From contig JAMCRJ010000060.1 of NCBI GenBank assembly GCA_023381645.1, positions 1 to 64,000 on the forward strand: 64,000 bases of DNA. The letters run 5' to 3'. Both the position numbers and the translations under genes were made by a program. Below, in pieces: positions 31,932-40,423 of the stretch. Below the pieces are notes generated by a model. That model saw only the letters and a program-made list of their open reading frames with translations, searched no databases and was not told the origin of the DNA. How positions within the stretch are numbered: position 1 is the stretch's first letter; each line of letters begins with the position of its first letter. The DNA comes from Gammaproteobacteria bacterium. GTDB taxonomy: Bacteria; Pseudomonadota; Gammaproteobacteria; Acidithiobacillales; Acidithiobacillaceae.

Positions 31932-32920
31932 CGAAAAAGATCAAATTTCCCCCGCCGAAACTACAAGTCGATTTCGCTTTCGCCCTGAAACGCTTCCGCG
32001 CCGTCTACCTGCAAAGCGCCCTCCTGGAGACTGTGCGCGACCTCGACATTACAGAGATCGACCGGCAGCTTGCCCAATTCGTGCCCCCGGCCGACTTGGC
32101 TGCGGTCGCGCAATATGGCTTACGCGGTGAACTGCTTTTCGCCGTACCTGCCGTGCTTGAGGCGAACCCGCACTTGTTGGGCTATTACCGCTTGCTCATG
32201 GGCTATAGCCAGAAGGAGTTTTACGGCGGCGACAAGGGTTTCGGTGTTGGCTATTTCAAGTCCATGGAGGAAAAGGGAAAGATCAGCCAAGCCTCAGCGG
32301 CCGACTTGCCCGAACTCTGCGCCGCCTTCTGCGAAACCGCTTCGCTCCTGCTCGCCGGCATCGGACCGCTGCGCCTGAGCCGTGAACTTCTGGACGATCT
32401 TACCCTCCTGACCGTCGGGCCGCAGTTGCGTGGTGGTGCCAACAACCAGCGTGGTGCCGATGGCATTGTCCAGGTATTCGAGATCATCCGCGAAATCGTC
32501 GCTCATGCGGTTGCCGAGTTACGCGAGAGCGCTATTGAGGTAAAAAGCGCCACCGGCCGCCCGTTCCTGATCGAGTTTGCGGCTGACCCAGACATCATCA
32601 TTCGGGAAGAAATGGCGCACCAGCATTACCGCAACGTCGTTGCCATTGAGGTCAAGAGCGGCACTGATATCTCCAACATCCACAACCGTATTGGTGAGGC
32701 CGAGAAGAGCCACCAAAAGGCCGGGCAGCGCGGGTTTACCGAGTGCTGGACCGTGGTCAACGTCAACCGCCTGGATATGGCGAAAGCCCGCGCTGAATCC
32801 CCATCGACAGACCGCTTTTACTCTCTGGCCACCCTCGCCATGCGAGCTGGCGACGAATACGACGACTTCCGGCGCCGTGTCATGTCGCTAACTGCAATTC
32901 CATCGCCACCACACTCATAG
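31928..32920 (+). CDS. cassette: XcyI-family type II restriction endonuclease
   Basis: A 330-residue type II restriction enzyme matching the XcyI/XmaI/Cfr9I family in length and pattern; family members cut CCCGGG with 5' overhangs. The PD-(D/E)XK catalytic site is readable as Pro221-Asp222 in AADPDIIIREE and Glu241-Val-Lys243 in VVAIEVKSGTDISN. It is translationally coupled to the methyltransferase. A complete restriction-modification pair in one cassette is bounded by attC sites 18 and 19. The family assignment is from memory of the sequence style. Confidence 0.85.
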   Translation: MTKKIKFPPPKLQVDFAFALKRFRAVYLQSALLETVRDLDITEIDRQLAQFVPPADLAAVAQYGLRGELLFAVPAVLEANPHLLGYYRLLMGYSQKEFYGGDKGFGVGYFKSMEEKGKISQASAADLPELCAAFCETASLLLAGIGPLRLSRELLDDLTLLTVGPQLRGGANNQRGADGIVQVFEIIREIVAHAVAELRESAIEVKSATGRPFLIEFAADPDIIIREEMAHQHYRNVVAIEVKSGTDISNIHNRIGEAEKSHQKAGQRGFTECWTVVNVNRLDMAKARAESPSTDRFYSLATLAMRAGDEYDDFRRRVMSLTAIPSPPHS

Positions 32921-32930
32921 ATGCAGTGAC

Positions 32931-32998
32931 GCCGAACCCATCATTCCACCGGCCTGCGCGAAAAGCCGCGCAGGCCGGTGAATTCAAACGTGTGCGCC
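32931..32998 (+). repeat. attC site 19 with GTGCGCC junction
   Basis: R'' GCCGAAC (32,931-32,937), arms CCTGCGCG/CGCGCAGG, and AAACGT then GTGCGCC (32,992-32,998) in place of R'. Same junction as attC site 16 and the start of intron copy c. Confidence 0.75.
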
Positions 32999-33058
32999 GT
33001 AAATTCAGCATCTGCGTGGTGTGGTGACAAAAGGCACACAGCGGCGTAAGCTGCTCTC

Positions 33059-33349
33059 ATGAAACCATTTCGCTGGAGTCCGGAGAAGAACGAGACCGTC
33101 AAAGCGGAGCGGGGAATTTCGTTTGAGAACATTGTTGTCTCAATCGAAGCCGGTGGGTTGCTGGACATTGTGGCTCACCCGAACCAGACGAAATACCCCA
33201 AGCAGCGCGTTCTCGTAGTGGCGAGTGACAACTAGGCTTATTTGGTGCCGTTTGTTGAAGAGGAAGAGTATTTCTTTCTCAAGACCGTAATCCCGAGCCG
33301 CAAGGCAACGAGGGACTATTTGAATCAAGGTGAAACAGATGCCGAAAAT
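33059..33349 (+). pseudogene. cassette: BrnT-like toxin with amber codon
   Basis: Paralogue of the toxin at 26,690: FRWSPEKNETVKAERGISFENI, QRVLVVASDN, then TAG at 33,233-33,235, then AYLVPFVEEEEYFFLK and IPSRKATRDYL in the same frame to a TGA at 33,347. The intact copy has Tyr at the TAG position, so a single-base change (TAC/TAT to TAG) explains it. Truncated to 58 residues, the toxin is very probably dead. Confidence 0.85.
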
Positions 33350-33662
33350 TGATGCCTACGAACGTGAAGTCCTCACCGCCTTTGAGAAAGGCCAACTGAA
33401 GTCCGTTGCCACGAAGGCCGAGCTAGCGAAATTCAAGGCAGCAGCGCGCGCTACGGCTATTAAAGATCGCCGGGTCAACATCCGCCAGTCGTCTGGCGAT
33501 TTGAGCGACATTCAAGTTAAGGCACTTGAAGAAGGTGTGCCGTATCAAACGCTCATCGCCAGCGTTCTTCACAAGTACGTTACGGGCCGTCTGGCCGAGC
33601 CGCGCGCCACCAAGCAATCAAGTCGTCCCGCGACAAAACGGCGCGTTACGTCTGGCAGTTGA
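33339..33662 (+). CDS. cassette: CopG-like antitoxin (paralogue of 26,979)
   Basis: A 107-residue antitoxin with the same build as the one at 26,979: TAIKDRRVNIRQSSGDLSDIQ and GVPYQTLIASVLHKYVTGRL. The gene is intact although its toxin carries a stop. Its start lies within the last codons of the toxin frame. An orphaned antitoxin of this type could neutralise the related toxin from the other cassette. Confidence 0.8.
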   Translation: MPKIDAYEREVLTAFEKGQLKSVATKAELAKFKAAARATAIKDRRVNIRQSSGDLSDIQVKALEEGVPYQTLIASVLHKYVTGRLAEPRATKQSSRPATKRRVTSGS

Positions 33663-33682
33663 ATGTTCACTTTGGCGCCGAC

Positions 33683-33752
33683 GCCCAACCCGGCGGTGCA
33701 AGGGACGCTGCGCGATAAAGCCGCGCCGCGCCCCTGACCTTGAACGTTGGGC
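33683..33752 (+). repeat. attC site 20 (last recognisable)
   Basis: R'' GCCCAAC (33,683-33,689), GCTGCGCGATAAAGCCGCGCCGC centre as in sites 2 and 13, R' GTTGGGC (33,746-33,752). Confidence 0.85.
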
Positions 33753-33766
33753 AAGACGAGGCTGAC

Positions 33767-33870
33767 ATGAAGTTTGAATTGGAAGAAAGTCTCCGAGGCG
33801 CGCCTGACGAGGAATTGTTAGAGGATCTACGTCGCAGTGTAAAATCTCTCGGTCGAGAAACCATCACCAT
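33767..33870 (+). pseudogene. cassette: HNH/homing-endonuclease-repeat protein, truncated
   Basis: Only about 35 residues remain: MKFELEESLRGAPDEELLE then DLRRSVKSLGRETITI. The pattern is that of HNH_repeat (homing endonuclease associated) proteins, where a helix of this type precedes a DNA-binding repeat. The frame is broken by the 54-bp inverted-repeat block. Confidence 0.5.
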
Positions 33871-33924
33871 CCCCCGGTGTCAGGGTAGTTGTCGCGTCTC
33901 TGAAATGGAGTCAGGCGTAGGGTG
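33871..33924 (-). repeat. 54-bp inverted-repeat block, right copy
   Basis: Inverted copy of 15,647-15,700 with one mismatch. It marks the right end of the array against the chromosomal DUF455-tsaD segment. Confidence 0.75.
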
Positions 33925-34040
33925 AGATAACCTGGCCATAGTGGACAGTCCCGTTTCAGGAGGATGCCGGAAGCCCTGATCAAGCGGTGTATGCTATATT
34001 TTCATCCCTGCAAAAGGCCAGGGGCGGGTGTGATTGCGGT

Positions 34041-34889
34041 ATGGATGAAACAAGCGGAAGGCATCAGGCAGGGTCCTGTGGCGGGACAGGCGCGGCCTTT
34101 GATGCGATGGACCCTGACGAAAAAGTGGCTCTGGTGCGGGCCTTGCGCTGGCCGCTGTCGGCTTCGGCAGGCACACCATCCTGTTCGACGACGCCGGGCC
34201 GTCCTGTCCGGCCATTGCTCGTGGACCCTAAAAATTTGCCGCGGCGGCGCGCATTGACCACCGTGGCTGGTCGATTTGCCTTGCTCCATGCCCTCGCCCA
34301 CATTGAATTCAATGCCATCAATCTCGCGCTGGATGCGATTTGCCGCTTTCCCGGGCTTCCCGATGATTTTTACCGCGACTGGTTGCAGGTGGCACAGGAA
34401 GAGGCCGAGCACTTCGTCCTGTTGCGCGGGCAATTGCGACGCCTCGGTGGCGATTATGGCGATCTGCCCGCCCATGACGGTCTCTGGGAAATGGCTCTGG
34501 ATACGGCGGCGGACCCTCTGGAACGCATGGCACTGGTGCCGCGCGTGCTGGAGGCTCGGGGACTGGATGTCACCCCGGCCATGCGCGAGCGGTTGCTGGC
34601 GGCAGGGGATGCAGAATCGGCCGCCGTGCTGGAGCGCGTTGAACGCGATGAGCGTGGGCATGTCGCGGTGGGCAGCCGCTGGTTTCGCTATCTCTGTACA
34701 CAACGCGGCCTGGAGCCGGACCGCACCTTCATGACACTCCTGCAGCAGTATTATCGGGGACGGATTCAGGGGCCACTGGCGCTGACGGCGCGGCGCGCGG
34801 CGGGCTTTTCGGAGCCGGAGCTGGACTGGTTGCAGAGCCGCATCGGACAACCCGCCGCCACAAAGCCGGAGGAGGCTGATCATGATTGA
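34041..34889 (+). CDS. ferritin-like DUF455-family protein
   Basis: A 282-residue protein of the DUF455 family, with a ferritin-like four-helix di-iron fold. Likely metal ligands are spaced across [33 protein letters not shown] and [12 protein letters not shown], giving the E...ExxH pattern twice. The ATG at 34,041 was chosen because it opens the conserved frame; the first about 45 residues are low-complexity and variable. Stop overlaps the tsaD start by 8 bp. The family is often linked to tRNA or rRNA-related hydroxylation by resemblance to MiaE, but its reaction is unproven. Confidence 0.8.
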   Translation: MDETSGRHQAGSCGGTGAAFDAMDPDEKVALVRALRWPLSASAGTPSCSTTPGRPVRPLLVDPKNLPRRRALTTVAGRFALLHALAHIEFNAINLALDAICRFPGLPDDFYRDWLQVAQEEAEHFVLLRGQLRRLGGDYGDLPAHDGLWEMALDTAADPLERMALVPRVLEARGLDVTPAMRERLLAAGDAESAAVLERVERDERGHVAVGSRWFRYLCTQRGLEPDRTFMTLLQQYYRGRIQGPLALTARRAAGFSEPELDWLQSRIGQPAATKPEEADHD

Positions 34890-35889
34890 GACGATACTGG
34901 GCATCGAAAGCTCCTGTGATGAAACCGGGCTTGCCCTCTATGACCGCCAGCGTGGCCTGCTCGGCGAAGTGCTGTTCAGCCAGATTGCCCTGCATGCGCC
35001 CTATGGCGGCGTCGTACCGGAACTGGCGTCGCGGGACCATGTGCGCCGCTTGCCCCTGTTGTTGGAGGAACTGCTGGCGCAGACGGGCGGGCAGCGCCCT
35101 GACGCCGTCGCCGTCACCGCTGGGCCGGGACTGATCGGTGCCCTGCTGGTGGGGGTGAGTTTTGCCCGCAGCCTCGCCATGGGCTGGGGTATCCCGGTGA
35201 TCCCCGTGCATCATCTCGAAGGACATCTGCTCGCTCCTTTGCTGGGTGGCGTTGACCCCTTTCCGGCAGTAGCCCTGCTGGTTTCCGGTGGTCATACCCT
35301 GCTGGTGGAAGTCCGTGCTCCTGGCGACTATATTCTATTGGGAGAGACGCTGGATGACGCCGCTGGTGAGGCCTTCGACAAGGCGGCGAAGATGATGGGG
35401 CTGGGCTATCCGGGTGGCCCAGCGCTGGCTGCGCTGGCGGAGGGTGGAGATGCCCAGGCTTTTCGCCTGCCGCGACCGCTGCTGGACCGGCCGGGACTGG
35501 ACTTCAGTTTCAGCGGTCTGAAAACGGCCTTTCGCTTGGCCTCCATGCCCATCGCACCAGACGATGGGCAAAAGCGGGCCGACCTGGCCGCCAGTTTTCA
35601 GGCCGCAGTGGTGGAGACGCTGTTCACGAAGTGCCAGCGCGCCCTGCAGCAGACCGGGCTGAAGCGTCTGATCGTGGCGGGTGGGGTCGGCGCCAACCGG
35701 GCGTTACGGGCCGCCCTGAACGGCATGGTGTCCGAAGGTGTGGAAGTCTTTATAGCCGATCTCGCGCATTGTACAGACAACGCGGCGATGATCGCCCTGA
35801 CCGGTGCCCTGCACACGGAGCGGGCCCAGGTAGCCACAGCGGACTTCCCGGTGCGGGCGCGCTGGTCCCTGGCGGAGGAGGAAGCGTGA
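34882..35889 (+). CDS. tsaD: tRNA N6-threonylcarbamoyladenosine transferase TsaD
   Basis: Transfers the threonylcarbamoyl group to A37 of ANN-decoding tRNAs, with TsaB, TsaE and TsaC (not in this window). The 335-residue protein has the full family set: [15 protein letters not shown] at the N-terminus, the metal-binding VHHLEGHL with His111 and His115, [32 protein letters not shown] and [10 protein letters not shown]. Length is normal. It overlaps DUF455 upstream and the TPR gene downstream by TGATG, forming a three-gene unit. Confidence 0.97.
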   Translation: MIETILGIESSCDETGLALYDRQRGLLGEVLFSQIALHAPYGGVVPELASRDHVRRLPLLLEELLAQTGGQRPDAVAVTAGPGLIGALLVGVSFARSLAMGWGIPVIPVHHLEGHLLAPLLGGVDPFPAVALLVSGGHTLLVEVRAPGDYILLGETLDDAAGEAFDKAAKMMGLGYPGGPALAALAEGGDAQAFRLPRPLLDRPGLDFSFSGLKTAFRLASMPIAPDDGQKRADLAASFQAAVVETLFTKCQRALQQTGLKRLIVAGGVGANRALRAALNGMVSEGVEVFIADLAHCTDNAAMIALTGALHTERAQVATADFPVRARWSLAEEEA

Positions 35890-36416
35890 TGAACGAGCCA
35901 TTTTCTCTGGATATGGTCGTCGACGAGCTGGCGGCGCAGGATGTCGACTTTCAGGAGGGCCTGGACTGGCAGCAGACGGATCATCCGCAGGAAGCGGCCA
36001 TCGCCTTCAAGCGAGCATTGGAGCATGGCCCCGAGAGCGCGGTGACCTGGACCTTCTACGCCTGGGCACTGTCTGCTTCCGGTGACCCACACGGGGCCAT
36101 TGCTGCCTGCCGCCGCGCCATCGCTTGCGATGCGGAGTGGGGGCAGGCGTGGAATGATCTCGGCGAGTATTTGATGGATACCGGCCGTGAAGATGAGGCC
36201 CTCTTCGTGATTCGCCGCGCGCTCAAGGCCAAACGCTTCGACAGCCCGCATCTGGCGCAGATGAATCTGGCCCGCTACTACCTGCATAAAGGCAGCATGC
36301 GCCGTGCCCTGGCTGCAGCGCAGGAGGCGCAGCGGCTGGTTCCCGGTTTTCGCCCCGCGGCGCGACTGGCGGACTGGATCAGCGACCGGATGCTGGAGTG
36401 GAACATCAAGGATTGA
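35889..36416 (+). CDS. tetratricopeptide-repeat protein
   Basis: A 175-residue soluble protein composed of TPR helices: GLDWQQTDHPQEAAIAFKRAL, TFYAWALSASGDPHGAIAACRRAI, AWNDLGEYLMDTGREDEALFVIRRAL and an alignment-like fourth unit. It is a protein-interaction scaffold of unknown partners. Its ATG overlaps the tsaD stop (TGATG), so the translation is coupled. It converges with plsY; stops are only 6 bp apart. Confidence 0.85.
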   Translation: MNEPFSLDMVVDELAAQDVDFQEGLDWQQTDHPQEAAIAFKRALEHGPESAVTWTFYAWALSASGDPHGAIAACRRAIACDAEWGQAWNDLGEYLMDTGREDEALFVIRRALKAKRFDSPHLAQMNLARYYLHKGSMRRALAAAQEAQRLVPGFRPAARLADWISDRMLEWNIKD

Positions 36417-36422
36417 CGGTCC

Positions 36423-37019
36423 TCAGCGCCTTTTGAAGGGACGTTCGCTGCCATCCAGCAGACGGCGGATATTGCCGCGGTGCCGCCAGAGGATCAGCAG
36501 CACCAGCACCATGATGAGCACCCGCATGCTCGTCGCAGAAGATACCGCAAAGACGATGGGCACCGCGCTGACCGCCGCCAGCAGCGCCGCCATGGACGAA
36601 ACGCGCGTCACCGCAAACACCAGTATCCACATACCCAATATCGACAAGCCCAGCACCGGCAGGAGCGCCAGCAGAATACCCAGCGCCGTGGCCACCCCTT
36701 TGCCGCCGCGAAAACCAAAAAACACCGGATAGAGATGGCCGAGAAAGGTGGCGAGGGCCACGGCGGCCAGCGCCCAGTCCTCCAGTCCCAGCAGGCGGGC
36801 GATGACGATGGGGACGACGCCCTTGGTCAAGTCTCCGAGCAAAGTCAGCAAGGCGGCCTTTTTGCCGCCGATGCGCAGGATGTTGGTGGCGCCGGGATTG
36901 CCCGATCCGGACTGGCGCGGGTCCCCCAGACCCAAGGCGCGCGCCACCAGAATGGCGGTGGCAATGGAACCGACGGCATATCCCCCGCCGATCAGGGCAA
37001 CATCCAGAAGAAGTGACAT
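36423..37019 (-). CDS. plsY: glycerol-3-phosphate acyltransferase PlsY
   Basis: Integral membrane enzyme of 198 residues that moves the acyl group from acyl-phosphate to glycerol-3-phosphate, the first step of phospholipid synthesis. Signatures are SGNPGATNILR near residues 38-48, LLGDLTKGVVP, and the catalytic-loop region FFGFRGGKGVATALG, with five or so membrane helices. The start codon is 73 bp from the divergent folB start. It requires PlsX for the acyl-phosphate; that gene is not in the window. Confidence 0.96.
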   Translation of the reverse strand: MSLLLDVALIGGGYAVGSIATAILVARALGLGDPRQSGSGNPGATNILRIGGKKAALLTLLGDLTKGVVPIVIARLLGLEDWALAAVALATFLGHLYPVFFGFRGGKGVATALGILLALLPVLGLSILGMWILVFAVTRVSSMAALLAAVSAVPIVFAVSSATSMRVLIMVLVLLILWRHRGNIRRLLDGSERPFKRR

Positions 37020-37060
37020 GCAGTGCTTTGGCCGGAAAATTGGTTATTATAGGCCGAGCT

Positions 37061-37081
37061 GCGGCGGATTGCCGCTTTTTT
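37061..37081 (+). terminator. intrinsic-terminator-like hairpin in the folB leader
   Basis: Stem GCGGC-GGATT-GCCGC followed by six T residues lies only 10 bp before the folB start and just after a -10-like TATTAT (37,045-37,050). It resembles a rho-independent terminator in the 5' leader, rather than at a gene end. Confidence 0.5.
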
Positions 37082-37091
37082 CGGGATAAAC

Positions 37092-37451
37092 ATGGATATT
37101 CTTTTTGTACGTGAACTGAAGGTGGACACCCGCATCGGCATCTACGACTGGGAACGTCAGGTCAAACAGACGGTGCTCATCGATCTGGATATCGCTGGGG
37201 ATGCGGGGGCGGCGGCGCGGACCGACAAGGTGGAGAACACCATCAACTACCAGACCATCTGCCAGCGCCTGGTCGCCCATATCGCCGCGTCGGAGGTGGA
37301 GCTGGTGGAGACCCTGGCCGAGCAGATCGCGGACATCATTCGTGGCGAATTCGGCGCGGCCTGGGTGGAGGTGACGGTGCATAAACCCGCCGCCGTGCGC
37401 GGGACGCGGGATGTGGGGGTGCGGATCGAGCGGGGCAGTCGCCTGCCCTGA
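37092..37451 (+). CDS. folB: dihydroneopterin aldolase FolB
   Basis: Converts 7,8-dihydroneopterin to 6-hydroxymethyl-dihydropterin and glycolaldehyde in folate synthesis. The 119-residue protein has the characteristic RELKVDTRIGIYDWERQVKQ N-terminus, INYQTICQRL and the C-terminal VTVHKPAAVRGTRDVGVRIER. It forms an octamer in known structures. The plsY-folB divergent pair is common in gammaproteobacteria. Confidence 0.96.
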   Translation: MDILFVRELKVDTRIGIYDWERQVKQTVLIDLDIAGDAGAAARTDKVENTINYQTICQRLVAHIAASEVELVETLAEQIADIIRGEFGAAWVEVTVHKPAAVRGTRDVGVRIERGSRLP

Positions 37452-37467
37452 GCGACCAAAGGCCCGA

Positions 37468-38808
37468 TCAGGCCGACACCACCACCCCATACAAATCATG
37501 GGCATCCGCCCGGGTAATCTCCACCTCTACCCAGTCCCCGACCTGCAACCCCGCCGCCTTGCCCAGATGCACCACACCATCGATCTCCGGGGCGTCGCCG
37601 GCGGAGCGGGCGGTCACCTTGCCGCCCCGGCCCACTGCGTCCACCAGCATGCGCTGACGCTGGCCCACCCGGCGTTGCAGGCGCCCCCGGCTGATGGCTT
37701 CCTGCACGGCCATGAATGCGGCGCGACGCTCTTCCTTGAGCGGCTCCGGCACCGCTCCGGCGATCGCGTTGGCGGGTGCGCCTTCTACTGCGGAATAGGC
37801 GAAACAACCGACCCGATCCAACTCCGCCGCCCGCAGAAAATCCAGTAGCTCCGCAAAGTCCGCATCGGTCTCGCCGGGGAAGCCGACGATGAAGGTGCTG
37901 CGGATGGTCAGGTCGGGCACTGCCTGGCGCCAGCGGAGAATCCGGTCGAGGGTTTTTTCGGCGGCGGCGGGGCGGCGCATGGTCTTGAGGATACGTGGAC
38001 TGCCGTGCTGCAGGGGCACATCCAGGTAGGGCAGAATTTTGCCGGCCGCCATCAGGGGCAGGAGCTCGTCGATGTGCGGGTAGGGGTAGACGTAGTGCAG
38101 ACGCACCCAGACGCCGAGTTCGCCCAGGGCCGCGCAGAGATCGGTGATGCGGGTCTTGAGCGGGCGGCCGTCGTGAAAGGCGGTGCGGTATTTGCGGTCC
38201 ACCCCGTAAGCGCCGGTGTCCTGAGAAATCACCAGCAGTTCTTTGGCGCCACCGGCCACCAGCGCCTCGGCCTCGCGCAGAATATCGTCCGGCTCGCGGC
38301 TGACCAGCTTGCCGCGCATGCTGGGAATGATGCAGAAACTGCATGACTGATTGCAGCCCTCGGAGATTTTCAGATAGGCATAGTGGGGTGGCGTCAGGCG
38401 CAGGCCCTGGGGCGGCACCAGATCGGTGTAGGGATCGTGGGCCGGAGGGAGCGCCGCATGGATCGCGTCGAGCACCGCACTGGCCTGGTTGGGGCCGGTG
38501 ACGGCGAGCACCTTGGGATGGGCGCTGCGCACAAAGGCGCCGCCCGCGCGGGCACCCAGGCAACCGGTGACCACCACCTTGCCGTTCTCATCCAGCGCCT
38601 CGCCGATGGCCTCCAGCGATTCCGCCACCGCCGCGTCGATAAAGCCGCAGGTATTGACGACCACCACGTCGGCGCTGGCGTAATCCCCCACCAGCAGGTA
38701 ACCCTCGGCCCGCAACTGGGTGAGGATGCGCTCGCTGTCCACCGTGGCCTTGGGGCAGCCGAGGCTGACGAAGCCGACTTTAGGCGCAATGCCTTTATTT
38801 TTAATCAT
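37468..38808 (-). CDS. rimO: ribosomal protein S12 methylthiotransferase RimO
   Basis: Radical-SAM methylthiotransferase (446 residues) that modifies Asp89 of ribosomal protein S12. The N-terminal UPF0004 domain holds Cys18, Cys54 and Cys83 for one Fe-S cluster; the radical-SAM site is CNQSCSFC (Cys152, Cys156, Cys159); a TRAM domain ends the protein. RimO rather than MiaB is indicated by [15 protein letters not shown] and the short SEGCNQ context. The start codon overlaps the stop codon of the ATPase gene upstream (ATGA), unusual for a housekeeping gene. Confidence 0.95.
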   Translation of the reverse strand: MIKNKGIAPKVGFVSLGCPKATVDSERILTQLRAEGYLLVGDYASADVVVVNTCGFIDAAVAESLEAIGEALDENGKVVVTGCLGARAGGAFVRSAHPKVLAVTGPNQASAVLDAIHAALPPAHDPYTDLVPPQGLRLTPPHYAYLKISEGCNQSCSFCIIPSMRGKLVSREPDDILREAEALVAGGAKELLVISQDTGAYGVDRKYRTAFHDGRPLKTRITDLCAALGELGVWVRLHYVYPYPHIDELLPLMAAGKILPYLDVPLQHGSPRILKTMRRPAAAEKTLDRILRWRQAVPDLTIRSTFIVGFPGETDADFAELLDFLRAAELDRVGCFAYSAVEGAPANAIAGAVPEPLKEERRAAFMAVQEAISRGRLQRRVGQRQRMLVDAVGRGGKVTARSAGDAPEIDGVVHLGKAAGLQVGDWVEVEITRADAHDLYGVVVSA

Positions 38809-40265
38809 AATGAATCCATCTCGTTTTTAAGATTTTTTACGGCTTGAATGGCATTTCCTAGTTCGGTCTTAATTTCATGCAGATCGGTGTTGTAGTGGCT
38901 GAATGCGTTCAACACGAGCGATCGATACTGTTCGATGGCATTTGCCGAGTTCGGCAGATCGGCTTTGCTGGCTGCCCAGAAGTCCTCGCTGGAGTAGTCT
39001 TTGATCCGGGGCTTGAATACCAAAGATTTTTTCTTCTTCTCGCAATATTTACGGACCAGTTTTTCAAAAGCGGAGCGGGTATATACGGCCGCCGCTTTGT
39101 AGTCGCACTGATGAAGATGATGCTCGGCCGTAGCGATAAAGTCCTGGTTGTCGATAATAACCGGGATATCGCTACCATCCTTGCAAGTCTGTGCATAGAG
39201 CTCCATCGTTTTCCACGTGGATTTTCCTTCCAGAAATCCACGTGCATATTCGAACCATGGTTTGTCGTATGTCGTGATGAAAATCTGGTAGTCAGGAAAT
39301 TCCGTTTCGAGGATGCTCAACAGCGGTAGCCGGTTGGCGATATCTAGACCGATAAAAATATCATCCAGGAACAGCACCTTGCAGGGTATGCCCTGCACAT
39401 GGCGCTTGATCATTCCCAAATAAATGGAGATGGCGATGGCCGATAGTCGTGCCTCGTTGAGAAACAGATGCGGTTTGTCGATTTGCTTGCCTGCGTAGCT
39501 CAGTTCCACATGGACTTCGGCCCCCTCAAGGGCCGAATAGTCGCTGTTTGGGCGCACTTGGGAGAAGCGCAGATTCAGCTCGATATGGTGGTTGAAACGG
39601 TCGAGGATAGGCCTGGCATGGTTCAGGATGTTTTCCGGGCTGTCCGGCTTGAATAATTCGCCAAAAGCCTCGTTGAAAGCCCTCAAGGTGGCGCTCACAT
39701 CCGCCTTTTTCCGGGTAATGAGATATTCCCTGCCGGTGCTTCTGCCGATGGCTTCCCCTACATCCGCCCATAATTCTCCCAACTCCTTGCCGCCAGTCAG
39801 AGAATACTTGAAATGTTTGAGTACGCCATTCACCAGCAGGTCAAAGAGGTTGATGACCTCGTCCTTCTTTAGGTGGTGGATGGCGAGCAGATGCTTATAG
39901 GTAAGAAAGCTCTTGAGCCTGTTGCCGTCGCGGATACTGGTATCCGCCGCCAGGCGAGTATCATTGACGGTGCTGTTCCATGAATAGGCTTTGGACCTTC
40001 TTTGGCCTTGGCTGTCAGGCTTGAAGGTGACCTTGACGGCAGTCTTGCCTTCCTTGCCCGGTCGCACAAACACGTTTTCCAGCTCGGCAAGATCAATGTC
40101 CTCAACGGAGGATTGGAAAAAGTCCTTCAGCGCGTAATAAAGCGAGCTTTTGCCGCTACCGTTTTCGCCGTAGATGAAGAGGTTTTTACCGTCGACAGTT
40201 ATTTTATAACTGCCAAGAAAGGCCTTGTAATTGGTGACTTCAATGGACTGGATTCTCACCTGCAC
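38805..40265 (-). CDS. defence module: SMC-like AAA ATPase with C-terminal helical domain
   Basis: A 486-residue ATPase. It has Walker [11 protein letters not shown] (32-41), a signature-like helix [13 protein letters not shown] (268-280), Walker [13 protein letters not shown] (297-308) and a switch region, typical of AAA_15/RecF/OLD-like proteins used in many defence systems. The C-terminal part (about 385-486) is helical, with [16 protein letters not shown] and VLNAFSHYN, reminiscent of a DUF4145/HEPN-like domain; this is inference. A GTG start at 40,265 follows AAAGGA. It is the third gene of the module, 158 bp after the methylase, and its TGA overlaps the rimO ATG. Confidence 0.8.
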   Translation of the reverse strand: MQVRIQSIEVTNYKAFLGSYKITVDGKNLFIYGENGSGKSSLYYALKDFFQSSVEDIDLAELENVFVRPGKEGKTAVKVTFKPDSQGQRRSKAYSWNSTVNDTRLAADTSIRDGNRLKSFLTYKHLLAIHHLKKDEVINLFDLLVNGVLKHFKYSLTGGKELGELWADVGEAIGRSTGREYLITRKKADVSATLRAFNEAFGELFKPDSPENILNHARPILDRFNHHIELNLRFSQVRPNSDYSALEGAEVHVELSYAGKQIDKPHLFLNEARLSAIAISIYLGMIKRHVQGIPCKVLFLDDIFIGLDIANRLPLLSILETEFPDYQIFITTYDKPWFEYARGFLEGKSTWKTMELYAQTCKDGSDIPVIIDNQDFIATAEHHLHQCDYKAAAVYTRSAFEKLVRKYCEKKKKSLVFKPRIKDYSSEDFWAASKADLPNSANAIEQYRSLVLNAFSHYNTDLHEIKTELGNAIQAVKNLKNEMDSL

Positions 40266-40423
40266 TCCTTTCGATTTGTCTTTATCCTGTGGTTATCCGA
40301 CCCTATACATAGCTCATCTACCATGTGTGGAAGGAGTAATGAAGCCGTCCCTTGGGGCGGCTTCAGCCCTTTTGGCTGTTTCCAGATGGCAGGATTCGTC
40401 GCAATATACATTGAGGGTGTCCG
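40266..40423. other. inter-gene spacer with strong hairpin
   Basis: Between the methylase and ATPase genes. A perfect-looking stem with 11-bp arms GAAGCCGTCCC/GGGGCGGCTTC (40,341-40,351 and 40,354-40,364, one G:T pairing) is visible without a convincing T run. It may limit transcription between the genes or stabilise an mRNA end. Confidence 0.55.

Noticed and set aside
25676..33349. Amber recoding (TAG read as an amino acid)
   Set aside because: Only two TAG-interrupted cassette frames are seen and both are readily explained by single mutations; housekeeping genes were not seen with in-frame TAG.
12304..33752. CRISPR array
   Set aside because: Repeats are imperfect palindromic attC sites separated by genes of variable length, with no constant short spacers and no cas genes.
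33925..33990. Left end of another IS3-type element (GGCCATAGTGGACAG ... TTTCAGGAGGATG)
   Set aside because: The resemblance is limited to about 30 bp and no transposase follows; too weak to annotate.
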